64,000 nt of DNA from Geobacter sp. AOG1. GTDB taxonomy: Bacteria > Desulfobacterota > Desulfuromonadia > Geobacterales > Geobacteraceae. Below the pieces are notes generated by a model. That model saw only the letters and a list, made by a program, of their open reading frames with translations, searched no databases and was not told the origin of the DNA. Shown piece after piece: positions 16,860-25,415 of this stretch. Where the stretch lies: assembly GCF_019972315.1 (NCBI RefSeq), contig NZ_BLIZ01000001.1, positions 1,128,513 to 1,192,512 of the forward strand, in the 5' to 3' direction. The stretch's first letter is position 1; every line of letters begins with the position of its first letter. Both the position numbers and the translations under genes were made by a program.

Positions 16860-17201
16860 ATGAACAGGATGAAACAAGGCGTACTCACTACCGTTTGCAT
16901 GCTTGCCCTGACTGCATTTGCCACCGGCAGCTTCGCGGACACGAAAAAGGGGCAGAAGATCGACGGCAAGAAGGAGTTCGAGGAGCACTGTGCCGTCTGC
17001 CACAAGGATGGCGGCAACATCGTCAATCCGGCCAAGACCCTCAGCAAAAAGGACCGGGAGGCAAGCGGCGTGAAGAACGCCAAGGATATCACCGCCACGA
17101 TGCGCAAACCCGGCCCGGGGATGACTGCCTTCGACAAGAAGACCATCTCCGACAAGGAAGCGAAGGCAATTGCCGACTATATCCTGAAGACATTCAAGTA
17201 A
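16860..17201 (+). CDS. Monoheme class I cytochrome c (first of tandem pair)
   Basis: A 113-residue exported cytochrome with signal peptide (to about residue 26), one haem site CAVCHKDGG and a probable axial Met in MRKPGPGMTAF. The C-terminal helix ADYILKTFK is of the class I (c6/c5-like) type. It is 40% or so similar by eye to the next gene, which shares the haem region, the PGPGMT motif and the C-terminus, so the pair arose by duplication. It lies between nuoE and nuoF and is co-oriented with them. GAGGAGGAAG precedes the ATG. Confidence 0.88.
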   Translation: MNRMKQGVLTTVCMLALTAFATGSFADTKKGQKIDGKKEFEEHCAVCHKDGGNIVNPAKTLSKKDREASGVKNAKDITATMRKPGPGMTAFDKKTISDKEAKAIADYILKTFK

Positions 17202-17242
17202 CGTTATCTGACCCGTAATCCAACCACCCGTGGAGGTATGCA

Positions 17243-17551
17243 ATGAAACGTTTCACGACCGCAGCAGTGACCCTGGCAGCATCCACCCTGTTTGCCGCAA
17301 CGGCGTTCGCGTCCGGCGAGGATATCTTCAAGGCGAAATGCATGGCCTGCCATCCGGACGGCGGCAACATCATGAAAAAGGAAAAGACCCTGAAGGGGAA
17401 GGACCTAGCCGCCAACAAGCTGAACAACACCAAGGCGCTGGTCAAGTATATGCGTAACCCCGGCCCCGGCATGACCAGGTTCGACGCCAAGGCCCTGCCG
17501 GACAAGGACGCCAAGGCCGTGGCGGAGTATATCCTGAAGACGTTCAAGTAG
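17243..17551 (+). CDS. Monoheme class I cytochrome c (second of tandem pair)
   Basis: A 102-residue exported cytochrome with signal peptide (to about residue 23), haem motif CMACHPDGG and axial Met in MRNPGPGMTRF, ending AEYILKTFK. It is a paralogue of the preceding gene, 41 bp away. Its place inside a complex I operon suggests a periplasmic electron carrier expressed with the respiratory chain, though nothing shows a direct contact with complex I. A GC-rich dyad (17562-17586) follows but has no clear T-run. Confidence 0.88.
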   Translation: MKRFTTAAVTLAASTLFAATAFASGEDIFKAKCMACHPDGGNIMKKEKTLKGKDLAANKLNNTKALVKYMRNPGPGMTRFDAKALPDKDAKAVAEYILKTFK

Positions 17552-17610
17552 ATTGCCGGCTCTGTGGGGGCACCCCCCGTGGGTGCTCCGCTCTTTGAGG
17601 TGTCATTACC

Positions 17611-17949
17611 ATGATCAAGCTCAAACGCATTTACGACCCTCCGGCGCCGGACGACGGGAGACGGGTGCTGGTGGACCGCCTCTGGCCCCGCGGAATCGCG
17701 AAGGAGGAGGCGCGGCTCGACGACTGGCTGAAAGAGATCGCTCCGAGCGACGCACTGCGGAAGTGGTTCGGCCACGACCCGGCGAAGTGGGAGGAGTTTC
17801 GAACCCGATACCGTACCGAGCTGCAATCCCATGCTGAGACATTGGCAACGCTGCGCGCCGCGGCGAACAAGGGGACCGTCACCCTCCTCTACGCGGCAAA
17901 GGATGAAGAACACAACAATGCGCTGGTGCTGAAAGAACTGCTCGATTAG
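17611..17949 (+). CDS. DUF488-family protein
   Basis: A 112-residue cytoplasmic protein of the DUF488 (YeaO-like) family, recognised from [33 protein letters not shown] and [15 protein letters not shown]. The family has no settled function. It has no membrane segment or metal-binding cysteines. It sits between the two cytochromes and nuoF, 25 bp from nuoF, so it is probably transcribed with them. Confidence 0.8.
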   Translation: MIKLKRIYDPPAPDDGRRVLVDRLWPRGIAKEEARLDDWLKEIAPSDALRKWFGHDPAKWEEFRTRYRTELQSHAETLATLRAAANKGTVTLLYAAKDEEHNNALVLKELLD

Positions 17950-17974
17950 CCACAGGGGATTCAGAGAACTTTCC

Positions 17975-19243
17975 ATGGAACAGCTCCTCTTCCGCCATAA
18001 CCGCCCCGGCCGGGCGGTCACCTTTGCCGAGTATGCCGGTGAGGGGGGATTCGACGCTCTCCGGAAGGCGCTCCGTGAGCTCTCTCCCGATGCCGTTCAG
18101 CAGCTGGTGATCGACGCCAACCTGCGCGGCCGTGGTGGCGCGGGCTTCCCGACGGGGAAGAAATGGTCCTTCGTCCCCCGCGATCTCCCGGGCCCCCGCT
18201 GGCTCATCTGCAACTGCGACGAGATGGAACCGGGGACCTACAAGGACCGGGTGCTCCTGGAGGCTAACCCCTACTCGCTGGTGGAAGGGATGGTGCTGGC
18301 TGCCTACGCCATCGGCGTCCGCCACGCCTTCATCTTCATCCGGCGCGGATACGAGACGGCGGCGGCTAATCTCCGGCGGGCCATCGTCGAGGCGCAGGAA
18401 GCGGGGCTACTGGGGGAGAATATCCTGGGGAGCGGCTTTTCCTGCGACATCGACGTGCACGTCTCCGCAGGCCGCTACATCTGCGGCGAGGAGACGGCCC
18501 TCATGAACGCCCTGGAGGGGCGGCGGGCCAACCCCCGCGCCAAGCCACCCTTCCCGGCGGTGAAGGGGCTCTGGGGCGGGCCGACGGTGGTGAACAACGT
18601 GGAGACCCTGGCAAACATTCCCGCCATCGTTGCCCATGGCCCCGCCTGGTTCAAGGGGCTGGCGCGGATCCCCGAGGCGTCGGGAACCAAGCTCTTCTGC
18701 ATCAGTGGCCACGTCCGGAACACTGCCTGCTTTGAGCTCCCTCTCGGGATGCCTCTGGGAGAGATCATCGACGGCCCCTGTGGCGGGATGCTCCCGGGGC
18801 GGGAGTTTAAGGCGTGCATCCCCGGCGGCGCCTCGACGCCATTTTTCACGAAGGAACACTGGGGGGTCCCCATGGACTTCGACGCCGTGGCCAAGGCCGG
18901 CTCTCGGCTGGGAACCGGCGGTATCGTGGTCTTCGACACGGACACCTGCATGGTGGCGGCGACCCTGAACCTCATCTCCTTCTACGCCCGGGAGTCGTGC
19001 GGCTGGTGCACCCCCTGCAGGGAAGGGCTTCCTTACGTGCGGTGGATTCTTGAGGAGATTGAGGCGGGACGGGGTACGAAGGAGCATATCGCCATGCTCC
19101 GGGAGCATGTGCAGTATCTCAATTACGCCTTCTGTCCCCTTGCCCCTGGTGCCATGGGGCCGGTAGAGGGGCTTCTGCGACTGTTCGAGGACGAAATCCG
19201 GCAACATATCCTCAGGAAGAGCTGTCCGTTCTCCAATCATTGA
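17975..19243 (+). CDS. nuoF: NADH-quinone oxidoreductase subunit F
   Basis: Binds NADH and FMN and carries the N3 [4Fe-4S] cluster; 422 residues. NADH/FMN motifs GRGGAGFPTGKKW and GRYICGEETALMNALEG are intact. The N3 ligands are in ESCGWCTPCREG and CPLAPGAMGPV. It is the entry point for NADH electrons. It follows DUF488 and is followed by a GGDEF gene starting 27 bp later. Confidence 0.95.
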   Translation: MEQLLFRHNRPGRAVTFAEYAGEGGFDALRKALRELSPDAVQQLVIDANLRGRGGAGFPTGKKWSFVPRDLPGPRWLICNCDEMEPGTYKDRVLLEANPYSLVEGMVLAAYAIGVRHAFIFIRRGYETAAANLRRAIVEAQEAGLLGENILGSGFSCDIDVHVSAGRYICGEETALMNALEGRRANPRAKPPFPAVKGLWGGPTVVNNVETLANIPAIVAHGPAWFKGLARIPEASGTKLFCISGHVRNTACFELPLGMPLGEIIDGPCGGMLPGREFKACIPGGASTPFFTKEHWGVPMDFDAVAKAGSRLGTGGIVVFDTDTCMVAATLNLISFYARESCGWCTPCREGLPYVRWILEEIEAGRGTKEHIAMLREHVQYLNYAFCPLAPGAMGPVEGLLRLFEDEIRQHILRKSCPFSNH

Positions 19244-19270
19244 ACGGTGGCGCAAAAAAGGAAGGTCATC

Positions 19271-19930
19271 ATGAAAGCCCCAGAGCGGAAGATCATTCAG
19301 CAACTGACGACTGCTATCGAATCGTTTCTCGAAAACAAGTCGCTGCAGCAGCATCTCTCCAGCGGCGAATCCAATGCCGATCTGGCGCTGCTTTGCAGGT
19401 CCATCGATCGCCTTGTCACCGCTACGGGCCATGCCATCGAACAACTTACAGCCTCCGAACGGCACTCTTTCCTTGCCGGCCGTGACTCTCTCACCGGACT
19501 TTACACAAGGGACTATTTCGAAGAGGTACTTGCCCTCCATGAGCGGGGAAGGCAGTTCCCGGTCAGCATTATCCTCGTCGAACTGGACGGGCTGGGCGAT
19601 CTCGGTACCCACCAGGGGAAGGTGGCCCGTGACCAGCTCATCCGCAACACGGCGTTGGTTCTCCAGCGAGTGGTCCGGGGAGGGGATGTGGTTGCCTGGT
19701 ATGGGGATGGCGCATTTGCCATGCTCCTGCCGAAGGCCAACATGAACGCATCCGGTGTAATACTGGAGCGGATCAGAGAATTTGAGATCGAAAAGAACCG
19801 GGAGGACAATGGGCCGATACTCGGCATCTCCATCGGAATGGCGACAGCCGACCGCCCGGGGACCCTTGGTGAAGCTCGCCATCTGGCAGAACAGCGCATG
19901 AAGGAAGACCGGGAAGCACGGCTCCGCTGA
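19271..19930 (+). CDS. Degenerate GGDEF-domain protein
   Basis: A 219-residue cytoplasmic protein with an N-terminal helical region (about 1-75) and a C-terminal GGDEF domain (about 78-215: RDSLTGLYTRDYFEEVL start, SIGMA strand near the end). The signature loop reads YGDGAF instead of GGDEF, losing the catalytic Glu and changing the second Gly, so diguanylate cyclase activity is not expected. The RxxD inhibitory site is not evident either. It may bind a nucleotide or act by protein contact. The ATG at 19271 has GGAAGG 7 nt upstream and is preferred to a GTG at 19247. It sits between nuoF and nuoG. Confidence 0.75.
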   Translation: MKAPERKIIQQLTTAIESFLENKSLQQHLSSGESNADLALLCRSIDRLVTATGHAIEQLTASERHSFLAGRDSLTGLYTRDYFEEVLALHERGRQFPVSIILVELDGLGDLGTHQGKVARDQLIRNTALVLQRVVRGGDVVAWYGDGAFAMLLPKANMNASGVILERIREFEIEKNREDNGPILGISIGMATADRPGTLGEARHLAEQRMKEDREARLR

Positions 19931-19955
19931 GCGCACCCCAACACGAGAGGGAACA

Positions 19956-20519
19956 ATGTCAAACGACGTCGATTTCGGCACGATTATCAACCGTGCGACA
20001 AGCTTATGGAAGGGTAATTTTGGCACCCTTGTCCTGATCAGCTTCGTGTTTCTCCTGGTTGTCTGGATACCGGTTGCCAATGTGGCGTTCGTGGCCGGCT
20101 ATTTCCGGGCGGTCCTGAAGGTCGCCCGGGGAGAGAAGACGGAGGTCGGCGACCTTTTCCGGGCCTGGGATTGTTTCGGCGATCTCCTCGTCTACCTGCT
20201 GCTCGTGATCGTGGCCCAGTTTGCCGTGAACCACCTGCCGCTCCTTGGTCAACTGGCGGGGTTCGTCCTGTCGGTGGTGGTGGCCCCCGGCATGTTCGGA
20301 ATCATCGATCGGAAGATGAAGTTCATGGACGCCTTCCGCTGGAGCCTCCAACAGATCCAGGGGGACTTGGTCGGCTGGCTCCTGGCGGTGCTCATCGGCG
20401 GCATCTTTATTTCTGTAGGGGCGCTGCTCTTCGGGATCGGCATCATCATCACCCTCGGCTGGGGAAGTCTGGTCATGGCGCTGCAGTACGACAAGACTCC
20501 CCGGGTAATTATCCTGTAA
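19956..20519 (+). CDS. Membrane protein of unknown function
   Basis: A 187-residue protein with about four to five hydrophobic helices (roughly 27-55, 72-95, 97-112, 130-150, 152-172). The soluble parts, such as DRKMKFMDAFRWSLQQIQG, recall integral membrane proteins of the DUF975 type, but I would not assign the family. No known complex I motif. It lies between the degenerate GGDEF gene and nuoG with 9 bp to the latter, so it is part of the nuo transcript. Confidence 0.7.
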   Translation: MSNDVDFGTIINRATSLWKGNFGTLVLISFVFLLVVWIPVANVAFVAGYFRAVLKVARGEKTEVGDLFRAWDCFGDLLVYLLLVIVAQFAVNHLPLLGQLAGFVLSVVVAPGMFGIIDRKMKFMDAFRWSLQQIQGDLVGWLLAVLIGGIFISVGALLFGIGIIITLGWGSLVMALQYDKTPRVIIL

Positions 20520-20528
20520 GAAAGCTCT

Positions 20529-22427
20529 ATGCCGAAACTGACCATCGACAACATACCGGTTGACGTCCCCGCCGGCACCACCGTCCTGGAGGCGGCCAAG
20601 CGGGTGGGTATATGGATACCCCATTTCTGCTACCACCCCGCCTTGGGGAGCGTGGGGGCGTGTCGGGTCTGCGCGGTGAAATGCCTCGACGGGCCGGTGA
20701 AGGGGCTCCAGATGTCATGCATGCTGCCGGCCCAGGAAGGAATGGTGGTCTCCACCACCGATGCCGAGGCCCAGGAGATGCGTCGCCATGTCATCGAATG
20801 GCTGATGCTCAACCATCCCCATGACTGCCCGGTCTGCGACGAAGGGGGAGAATGCCTCCTCCAGGACTACACCATTGCAGGGGGGCACGGCATTCGTCGC
20901 TACGGGGGGAAGAAGCGGACCCACGTCAACCAGTATCTCGGCCTCCACATCGAGCACGAGATGAACCGCTGCATCCAGTGCTACCGCTGTGCCCGCTTCT
21001 ATCAGGAGTTTGCCGGCGGGAGCGATTTCGGCGTCATGGGGAGTGCCTCGCGGGTCTACTTCGGCCGGTTTGGGTCGGGGCCTCTGGAATCACCATTCGC
21101 CGGCAATCTGGTGGACATCTGTCCCACGGGGGTCTTCACCGACAAGACCTCCCGCTTCCGGGCCCGCTACTGGGACTACGACATGGCCCCGTCGGTCTGT
21201 CCCCACTGCTCCCTGGGATGTGCCATCACCCCTGCCGCCCGTTACCGGGAACTACTCAAGACCATGGGGCGGAGGAACGGCGCGGTGAACGGCTGGTTCA
21301 TCTGCGACCGGGGACGCTTCAGCAACGCGCCGGTGAACGATCCGATTCGTCCGCGCTCCCCACGGGTGGACGGTGTTGACGTGGGATGGGACGAGGCGAT
21401 GGATGCCCTCGTTATCCGCCTCGGCGAGCTACTCGACCTCTACGGGGAGGGGAGTGTGGCGGTGGTCGGTTCGCCCCGGCTGGCCCTGGAAGGGAGCGTG
21501 CTCCTGCCGATTCTCGCCGCCTGTGCCGATGCGGGGTTCCTCTCGTACTTTGCCGACGAAGGGGAGGGGGACCGGACGGCTGCAGCGGTCAGCCTGCTGA
21601 CAAAAGAAAATGCCGCTTCCCAGGCTGACGTGCGGGGGGCCGACGCCGTTGTCATGATGGCGTGCGATCTCCTGACGGAAGGGCCCATGCTGGCGCTGGC
21701 CGTGCGCCAGGCGTGGCGAAAAGGGGGACGGCTCTTCATGGTGGGGGGTGACGGGGGAGTAGCGCTGGCGAAAACGGTCGGCGTGGAGATCACCGCACTG
21801 GACACCATCGCCGCGGTGCCACTCGACCAGTTCCGGCAGCCGGTTGTCATTTGCAGCGCCGCCACGGCTGAGCTCGCCACCATCGAAGCCGCAGTCGCTG
21901 CTGGGATAAAGGTAGTCTATACCCTCCCCGGTCCCAATGCCTTCGCTGCGGCCCTCCTTTCCCGGGAGCACGGCGCCGGTTCCCTGGCGGAAGGGGTGGC
22001 AACGGGAAGGGTGAAGGGAATCATCGCCCTTGAGGCGGATATCCCGGCGGAGCTGCTGGCCGGAGTTCCCTTTGTTGTCGCCGCCGATTGGTTGCCGACC
22101 GCTGTCGTCCGACAGGCCCAGATCGTCCTTCCCACCACGTCCTGGGTGGAGATGGACGGGACCTTCGTCAACAACGAGGGACGGGCCCAACGGTTCAGGC
22201 AGGTGATGCAGCCGGGGCTCCCCATCAAAGGGATGGACCCGGCCGGTCATCCCCCCCGGGTCCATCGTGTCATGCCGCCGGGGGGTGACATCCTCCCCGC
22301 CTGGCGGGTAATCGCCGAACTCATAGAGCGGCTCGGCGGAGAGAAAATCGAAGAGCCACTCAGCGGTCGGTGGGAGAAGCTGCGCGACCTCGATCCGGAA
22401 GGGGAGGGGATGCTCATCCATGACTGA
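20529..22427 (+). CDS. nuoG: NADH-quinone oxidoreductase subunit G
   Basis: Iron-sulfur subunit of the NADH module, 632 residues. The N-terminal [2Fe-2S] ferredoxin domain has cysteines in HFCYHPALGSVGACRVCAVKC; the HPHDCPVCDEGGECLLQD segment supplies the His/Cys ligands of N5; CIQCYRC and CPTGVF supply N4. CPHCSLGC plus FICDRGRF would hold the distant N7 cluster. The molybdopterin-like C-terminal domain is short for the family, which usually exceeds 700 residues. Stop codon overlaps nuoH by 8 bp. Confidence 0.93.
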   Translation: MPKLTIDNIPVDVPAGTTVLEAAKRVGIWIPHFCYHPALGSVGACRVCAVKCLDGPVKGLQMSCMLPAQEGMVVSTTDAEAQEMRRHVIEWLMLNHPHDCPVCDEGGECLLQDYTIAGGHGIRRYGGKKRTHVNQYLGLHIEHEMNRCIQCYRCARFYQEFAGGSDFGVMGSASRVYFGRFGSGPLESPFAGNLVDICPTGVFTDKTSRFRARYWDYDMAPSVCPHCSLGCAITPAARYRELLKTMGRRNGAVNGWFICDRGRFSNAPVNDPIRPRSPRVDGVDVGWDEAMDALVIRLGELLDLYGEGSVAVVGSPRLALEGSVLLPILAACADAGFLSYFADEGEGDRTAAAVSLLTKENAASQADVRGADAVVMMACDLLTEGPMLALAVRQAWRKGGRLFMVGGDGGVALAKTVGVEITALDTIAAVPLDQFRQPVVICSAATAELATIEAAVAAGIKVVYTLPGPNAFAAALLSREHGAGSLAEGVATGRVKGIIALEADIPAELLAGVPFVVAADWLPTAVVRQAQIVLPTTSWVEMDGTFVNNEGRAQRFRQVMQPGLPIKGMDPAGHPPRVHRVMPPGGDILPAWRVIAELIERLGGEKIEEPLSGRWEKLRDLDPEGEGMLIHD

Positions 22428-23409
22428 CGTGACCCTCGACCTGCTGCTACTGGCCGCCAAACTCGGCTTGGTCTTTTTCGTCATCCTGACCCTTGCTGCC
22501 TACCTGGTCTTTGCCGAACGGCGTATTCTGGCCTGGATACAGGACCGGAAGGGGCCGAACCGGGTCGGGCCGCTGGGGCTCCTCCAACCGTTGGCCGACC
22601 TGATCAAGATGCTGGCCAAGGAGGATGTCCGGCCGGCCGGTGCCGACAAGTGGCTCTTCTACCTGGCCCCCGCCATGGCCGCTATCCCGGCCATCCTGAT
22701 CTTCGCCGTCATACCCTTCGGTGCGCCGGTCCCTATCTTGGGGCGGGTGATACCGATGGTGGTGAGCGACCTGAACGTGGGGCTCCTCTTCTTCATGGCC
22801 CTCTCCTCCATCGCGGTCTACGGCGTAGCCATCGGCGGCTGGGCGTCCAACTCCAAGTACGCTCTCCTCGGCTCCATCCGCGGCCTGGCCCAGCTCATTT
22901 CCTACGAGCTCTCCATGGGGCTCTCCCTCGTGCCGGTGGTGATGCTCGCCCGCTCCTTCCGCCTCACCGACATCGTCAACGCCCAGGCCGGCTGCTGGTT
23001 CATCCTCTACCAGCCCGTCGCCTTCGTCATTTTCCTCGCCAGCATCGCCGCCGAGTGCAAGCGGATCCCCTTCGACATCCCCGAGGCGGAAGGGGAGCTG
23101 GTGGCCGGCTTCCATACCGAGTACTCGGGGATGCGCTTCGGTCTCTTCTTCGTCGGCGAGTATATCAACATCATTGTCCTGGGAGGATTGGCGGCGACCC
23201 TCTTCCTTGGCGGCTGGCACGGCCCCCTTCTCCCCCCCGTCGTCTGGTTTTCCCTGAAGGTACTCGCCTTCGCCTTTTTCTTTATCTGGATGCGGGGCAC
23301 CCTGCCGCGGCTGAGATACGATCAATTAATGCATTTTGGTTGGAAAGTGTTGACGCCCCTGGCATTGCTCAATATACTTGTTACCGGCTGGTGGCTGATG
23401 CTCCGTTGA
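22420..23409 (+). CDS. nuoH: NADH-quinone oxidoreductase subunit H
   Basis: Membrane subunit at the quinone-binding interface of complex I; 329 residues with eight or so transmembrane helices. The conserved loops are present: AERRILAWIQDRKGPNRVGP, LIKMLAKED, and RIPFDIPEAEGELVAGFHTEYSG with its acidic residues. It overlaps nuoG by 8 bp and is followed by an ankyrin protein gene instead of nuoI. Confidence 0.95.
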   Translation: MTDVTLDLLLLAAKLGLVFFVILTLAAYLVFAERRILAWIQDRKGPNRVGPLGLLQPLADLIKMLAKEDVRPAGADKWLFYLAPAMAAIPAILIFAVIPFGAPVPILGRVIPMVVSDLNVGLLFFMALSSIAVYGVAIGGWASNSKYALLGSIRGLAQLISYELSMGLSLVPVVMLARSFRLTDIVNAQAGCWFILYQPVAFVIFLASIAAECKRIPFDIPEAEGELVAGFHTEYSGMRFGLFFVGEYINIIVLGGLAATLFLGGWHGPLLPPVVWFSLKVLAFAFFFIWMRGTLPRLRYDQLMHFGWKVLTPLALLNILVTGWWLMLR

Positions 23410-23460
23410 ACAGGTTTACCCATCTCTTGCTGAAGATGTCACCATAAGGAGGACGGGGCT

Positions 23461-23931
23461 ATGACAGAGATCGCAACGGGCAGCATGAACAGAAAGGGGG
23501 ACAGTGCTATGCAGAACGTCAATGTGGTCAACAAAAACGGACACACACCTCTGATGGATGCGGCAAAGGAAGGAGACGTGGAAGCTGTCAAGGACCTACT
23601 CCACCGCGGGGCCGAGGTGGAAGCGAAGAGTTCGAAAGGTAAAACGGCCCTCCACTATGCAGCCGCCAACGGCAAGGTCGAGGTGGTCAATCTCCTGATG
23701 GCCAGCGGTGCCGACTTGAACGCCCGTGACCGGGACTGGCATACCCCCCTGATGCTTGCCGCGATCTACGGATGCAACCACACTGTCCAGGCCCTCGTCA
23801 ACAACGGGGCCGATGTCAACGCCAAGACCCTTGCCGGTACCACCGCCATGATCTACGCCGAGAACAACGATCACCCCCTTGCCCACGCCCTTTTGAAAAA
23901 AGCCCAACGGGCGAAAGAAGCGACAGCGTAG
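23461..23931 (+). CDS. Ankyrin-repeat protein
   Basis: A 156-residue protein with about four ankyrin repeats: NGHTPLMDAAKEGDVEAVKDLL, KGKTALHYAAANGKVEVVNLL, DWHTPLMLAAIYGCNHTVQAL and AGTTAMIYAENNDHPLAHALL. No signal peptide, so it is a cytoplasmic protein-binding module with unknown partner. AAGGAGG lies 8 nt before the first ATG. It sits between nuoH and nuoI and is followed by a strong terminator at 23951-23975. Confidence 0.88.
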   Translation: MTEIATGSMNRKGDSAMQNVNVVNKNGHTPLMDAAKEGDVEAVKDLLHRGAEVEAKSSKGKTALHYAAANGKVEVVNLLMASGADLNARDRDWHTPLMLAAIYGCNHTVQALVNNGADVNAKTLAGTTAMIYAENNDHPLAHALLKKAQRAKEATA

Positions 23932-23950
23932 CCCGCACAATGTTCCGGAA

Positions 23951-23975
23951 AGGGGCGGGCATCCCGCCCCTTTTT
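23951..23975 (+). terminator. Rho-independent terminator inside the nuo operon
   Basis: Perfect 9-bp stem AGGGGCGGG/CCCGCCCCT with loop CAT (23951-23971) followed by TTTTT. It stands between the ankyrin gene and nuoI, so it should cut transcription between the two halves of the complex I operon. Confidence 0.88.
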
Positions 23976-23998
23976 GCGTCAAGCACGGAGCGTCTCCC

Positions 23999-24529
23999 AT
24001 GCCTCTCCTCACCGACATCAAAGCCCTCGTCACCGGCTTCTGGACCACCGGGAAGCATATGTTCCGCCGGCCGGTCACGGTCCAGTATCCGGAAGAGAAG
24101 CGAATCCCCTTTCCCCGTTATCGCGCCCGCATCGTATTGACCCGCGACCCGGATGGGGGGGAGCGCTGCGTCGCCTGCTACCTCTGTTCGGCCGCCTGCC
24201 CCGTGGACTGCATCTCCATGCAGGCCACCGAAGGAGAAAACGGCCGCCGCTATGCCGCCTGGTTCCGGATCAACTTCTCCCGCTGCATCTTCTGCGGCCT
24301 CTGCGCCGAGGCGTGCCCCACCATGGCGATCCAGATGACCCCCGATTACGAGATCTGCAAACGGGACATCATGGAGCTGGTCTACGAGAAGGAGGACCTC
24401 CTCATCGACGGCTGCGGCAAGGATTCCGCCTACAACTTCTACCGCCACACAGGGATTGGCGTGGTGAACCCGCGGGGGGGGAACCTGGACGAGGAACCAA
24501 CCGTGGATGTGCGGGGATTGATGCCCTAA
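23999..24529 (+). CDS. nuoI: NADH-quinone oxidoreductase subunit I
   Basis: Two-[4Fe-4S] ferredoxin subunit holding N6a and N6b, 176 residues. Motifs CVACYLCSAACPVDCI and CIFCGLCAEACPTMAI supply eight cysteines. GGAG lies before the ATG at 23999. It follows the internal terminator and so may need its own promoter, or read-through, for expression. Confidence 0.95.
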   Translation: MPLLTDIKALVTGFWTTGKHMFRRPVTVQYPEEKRIPFPRYRARIVLTRDPDGGERCVACYLCSAACPVDCISMQATEGENGRRYAAWFRINFSRCIFCGLCAEACPTMAIQMTPDYEICKRDIMELVYEKEDLLIDGCGKDSAYNFYRHTGIGVVNPRGGNLDEEPTVDVRGLMP

Positions 24530-24540
24530 CGACAGGCGCA

Positions 24541-24615
24541 AGGCAATGGGAACGAGGCAATAGGAAAGGCATGAAATCCGGTTATACATAACCTAGTGCC
24601 CATCGCCCATTGCCT
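24541..24615. repeat. Inverted repeat of heptamer-like sequence before nuoJ
   Basis: AGGCAATGGG (24541-24550) and its exact complement CCCATTGCCT (24606-24615) bracket 55 bp that also contain AGGCAATAGG. The units match the TTGCCYA heptamers at 61063-61146. Confidence 0.7.
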
Positions 24616-24624
24616 GGATTAATC

Positions 24625-25110
24625 ATGGAACAGATACTCTTCTACATACTGGCCGCCGTGGCAGTGATCGCCACCATCTTCGCCATCACGGAGAAGCACC
24701 CGGTGCATGCCATCGTCTATCTGGTCACCTCCTTCTTCGCCCTGGCGGTGGTCTTTTACCTGCTCGGCGCGCCGCTGGTGGCGGTGTTCGAGGTAATCAT
24801 CTACGCCGGCGCCATCATGGTCCTGTTCCTTTTCGTCATCATGATGCTCGATCTGGGACATCCGGAAAAGGCCGTCCGTCCCGGCGTGGGTGACTGGTGG
24901 CCGGCCCTCGTCTTGGCAGCAGTTATTGCCGGTGCGGTCATCGCCCTGGCAGCGACCCGTCCGGCCACAGCAACGGGGGATGTTCCCGTCATCGGCGTGC
25001 AGGAGTTCGGCCGTGCCCTGTTCCAGAAGTACGGCATCGCCGTGGAGATCATCTCCATGCAGTTGCTGTTTGCGCTGGTCGGAGCTCTTTACTTGGGGAG
25101 ACGGCGATGA
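24625..25110 (+). CDS. nuoJ: NADH-quinone oxidoreductase subunit J
   Basis: Membrane subunit, 161 residues with five hydrophobic helices. The YLVTSFFALAVVFYLLGAP and FEVIIYAGAIMVLFLFVIMML segments are characteristic, including the pi-bulge helix region. The ATG at 24625 is preferred to a TTG at 24610. The stop overlaps the nuoK start (ATGA). Confidence 0.93.
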   Translation: MEQILFYILAAVAVIATIFAITEKHPVHAIVYLVTSFFALAVVFYLLGAPLVAVFEVIIYAGAIMVLFLFVIMMLDLGHPEKAVRPGVGDWWPALVLAAVIAGAVIALAATRPATATGDVPVIGVQEFGRALFQKYGIAVEIISMQLLFALVGALYLGRRR

Positions 25111-25415
25111 TAGTCCCCCTGACCCACGTGCTCATCCTCGCCGCCATCCTCTTTGCCCTGGGGCTCGTCTGCGTCATGGTCTGGCGGTCGAACGTCATCA
25201 TGCTCCTCATTGGCATCGAGATCATGCTCAATGCCGCCATGCTTGCCTTTGTGGGGGGTGCGGCATCGTGGGGGGAGGCATCGGGCCAGGTATTTGCTCT
25301 CATGATCATGGCCATGACCTCCGCCGAGGTGTCACTGGCACTGGCGCTCGTGGTCTACCTGCACCGCCGGAAGAAGACGGTGAATGTGGATGAGTTCAAT
25401 GAGATGAAAGGATGA
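25107..25415 (+). CDS. nuoK: NADH-quinone oxidoreductase subunit K
   Basis: Membrane subunit of 102 residues with three helices. The proton-path glutamates are in the second and third helices (LLIGIEIMLNAAML and MTSAEVSLALALVV). It begins at ATG 25107 inside the ATGA overlap with nuoJ and ends in an ATGA overlap with nuoL. Confidence 0.94.
   Translation: MIVPLTHVLILAAILFALGLVCVMVWRSNVIMLLIGIEIMLNAAMLAFVGGAASWGEASGQVFALMIMAMTSAEVSLALALVVYLHRRKKTVNVDEFNEMKG

Noticed and set aside
17562-17586. GC-rich hairpin after the second monoheme cytochrome
   Set aside because: Lacks a T-run and the gene order continues within the operon; not called a terminator.
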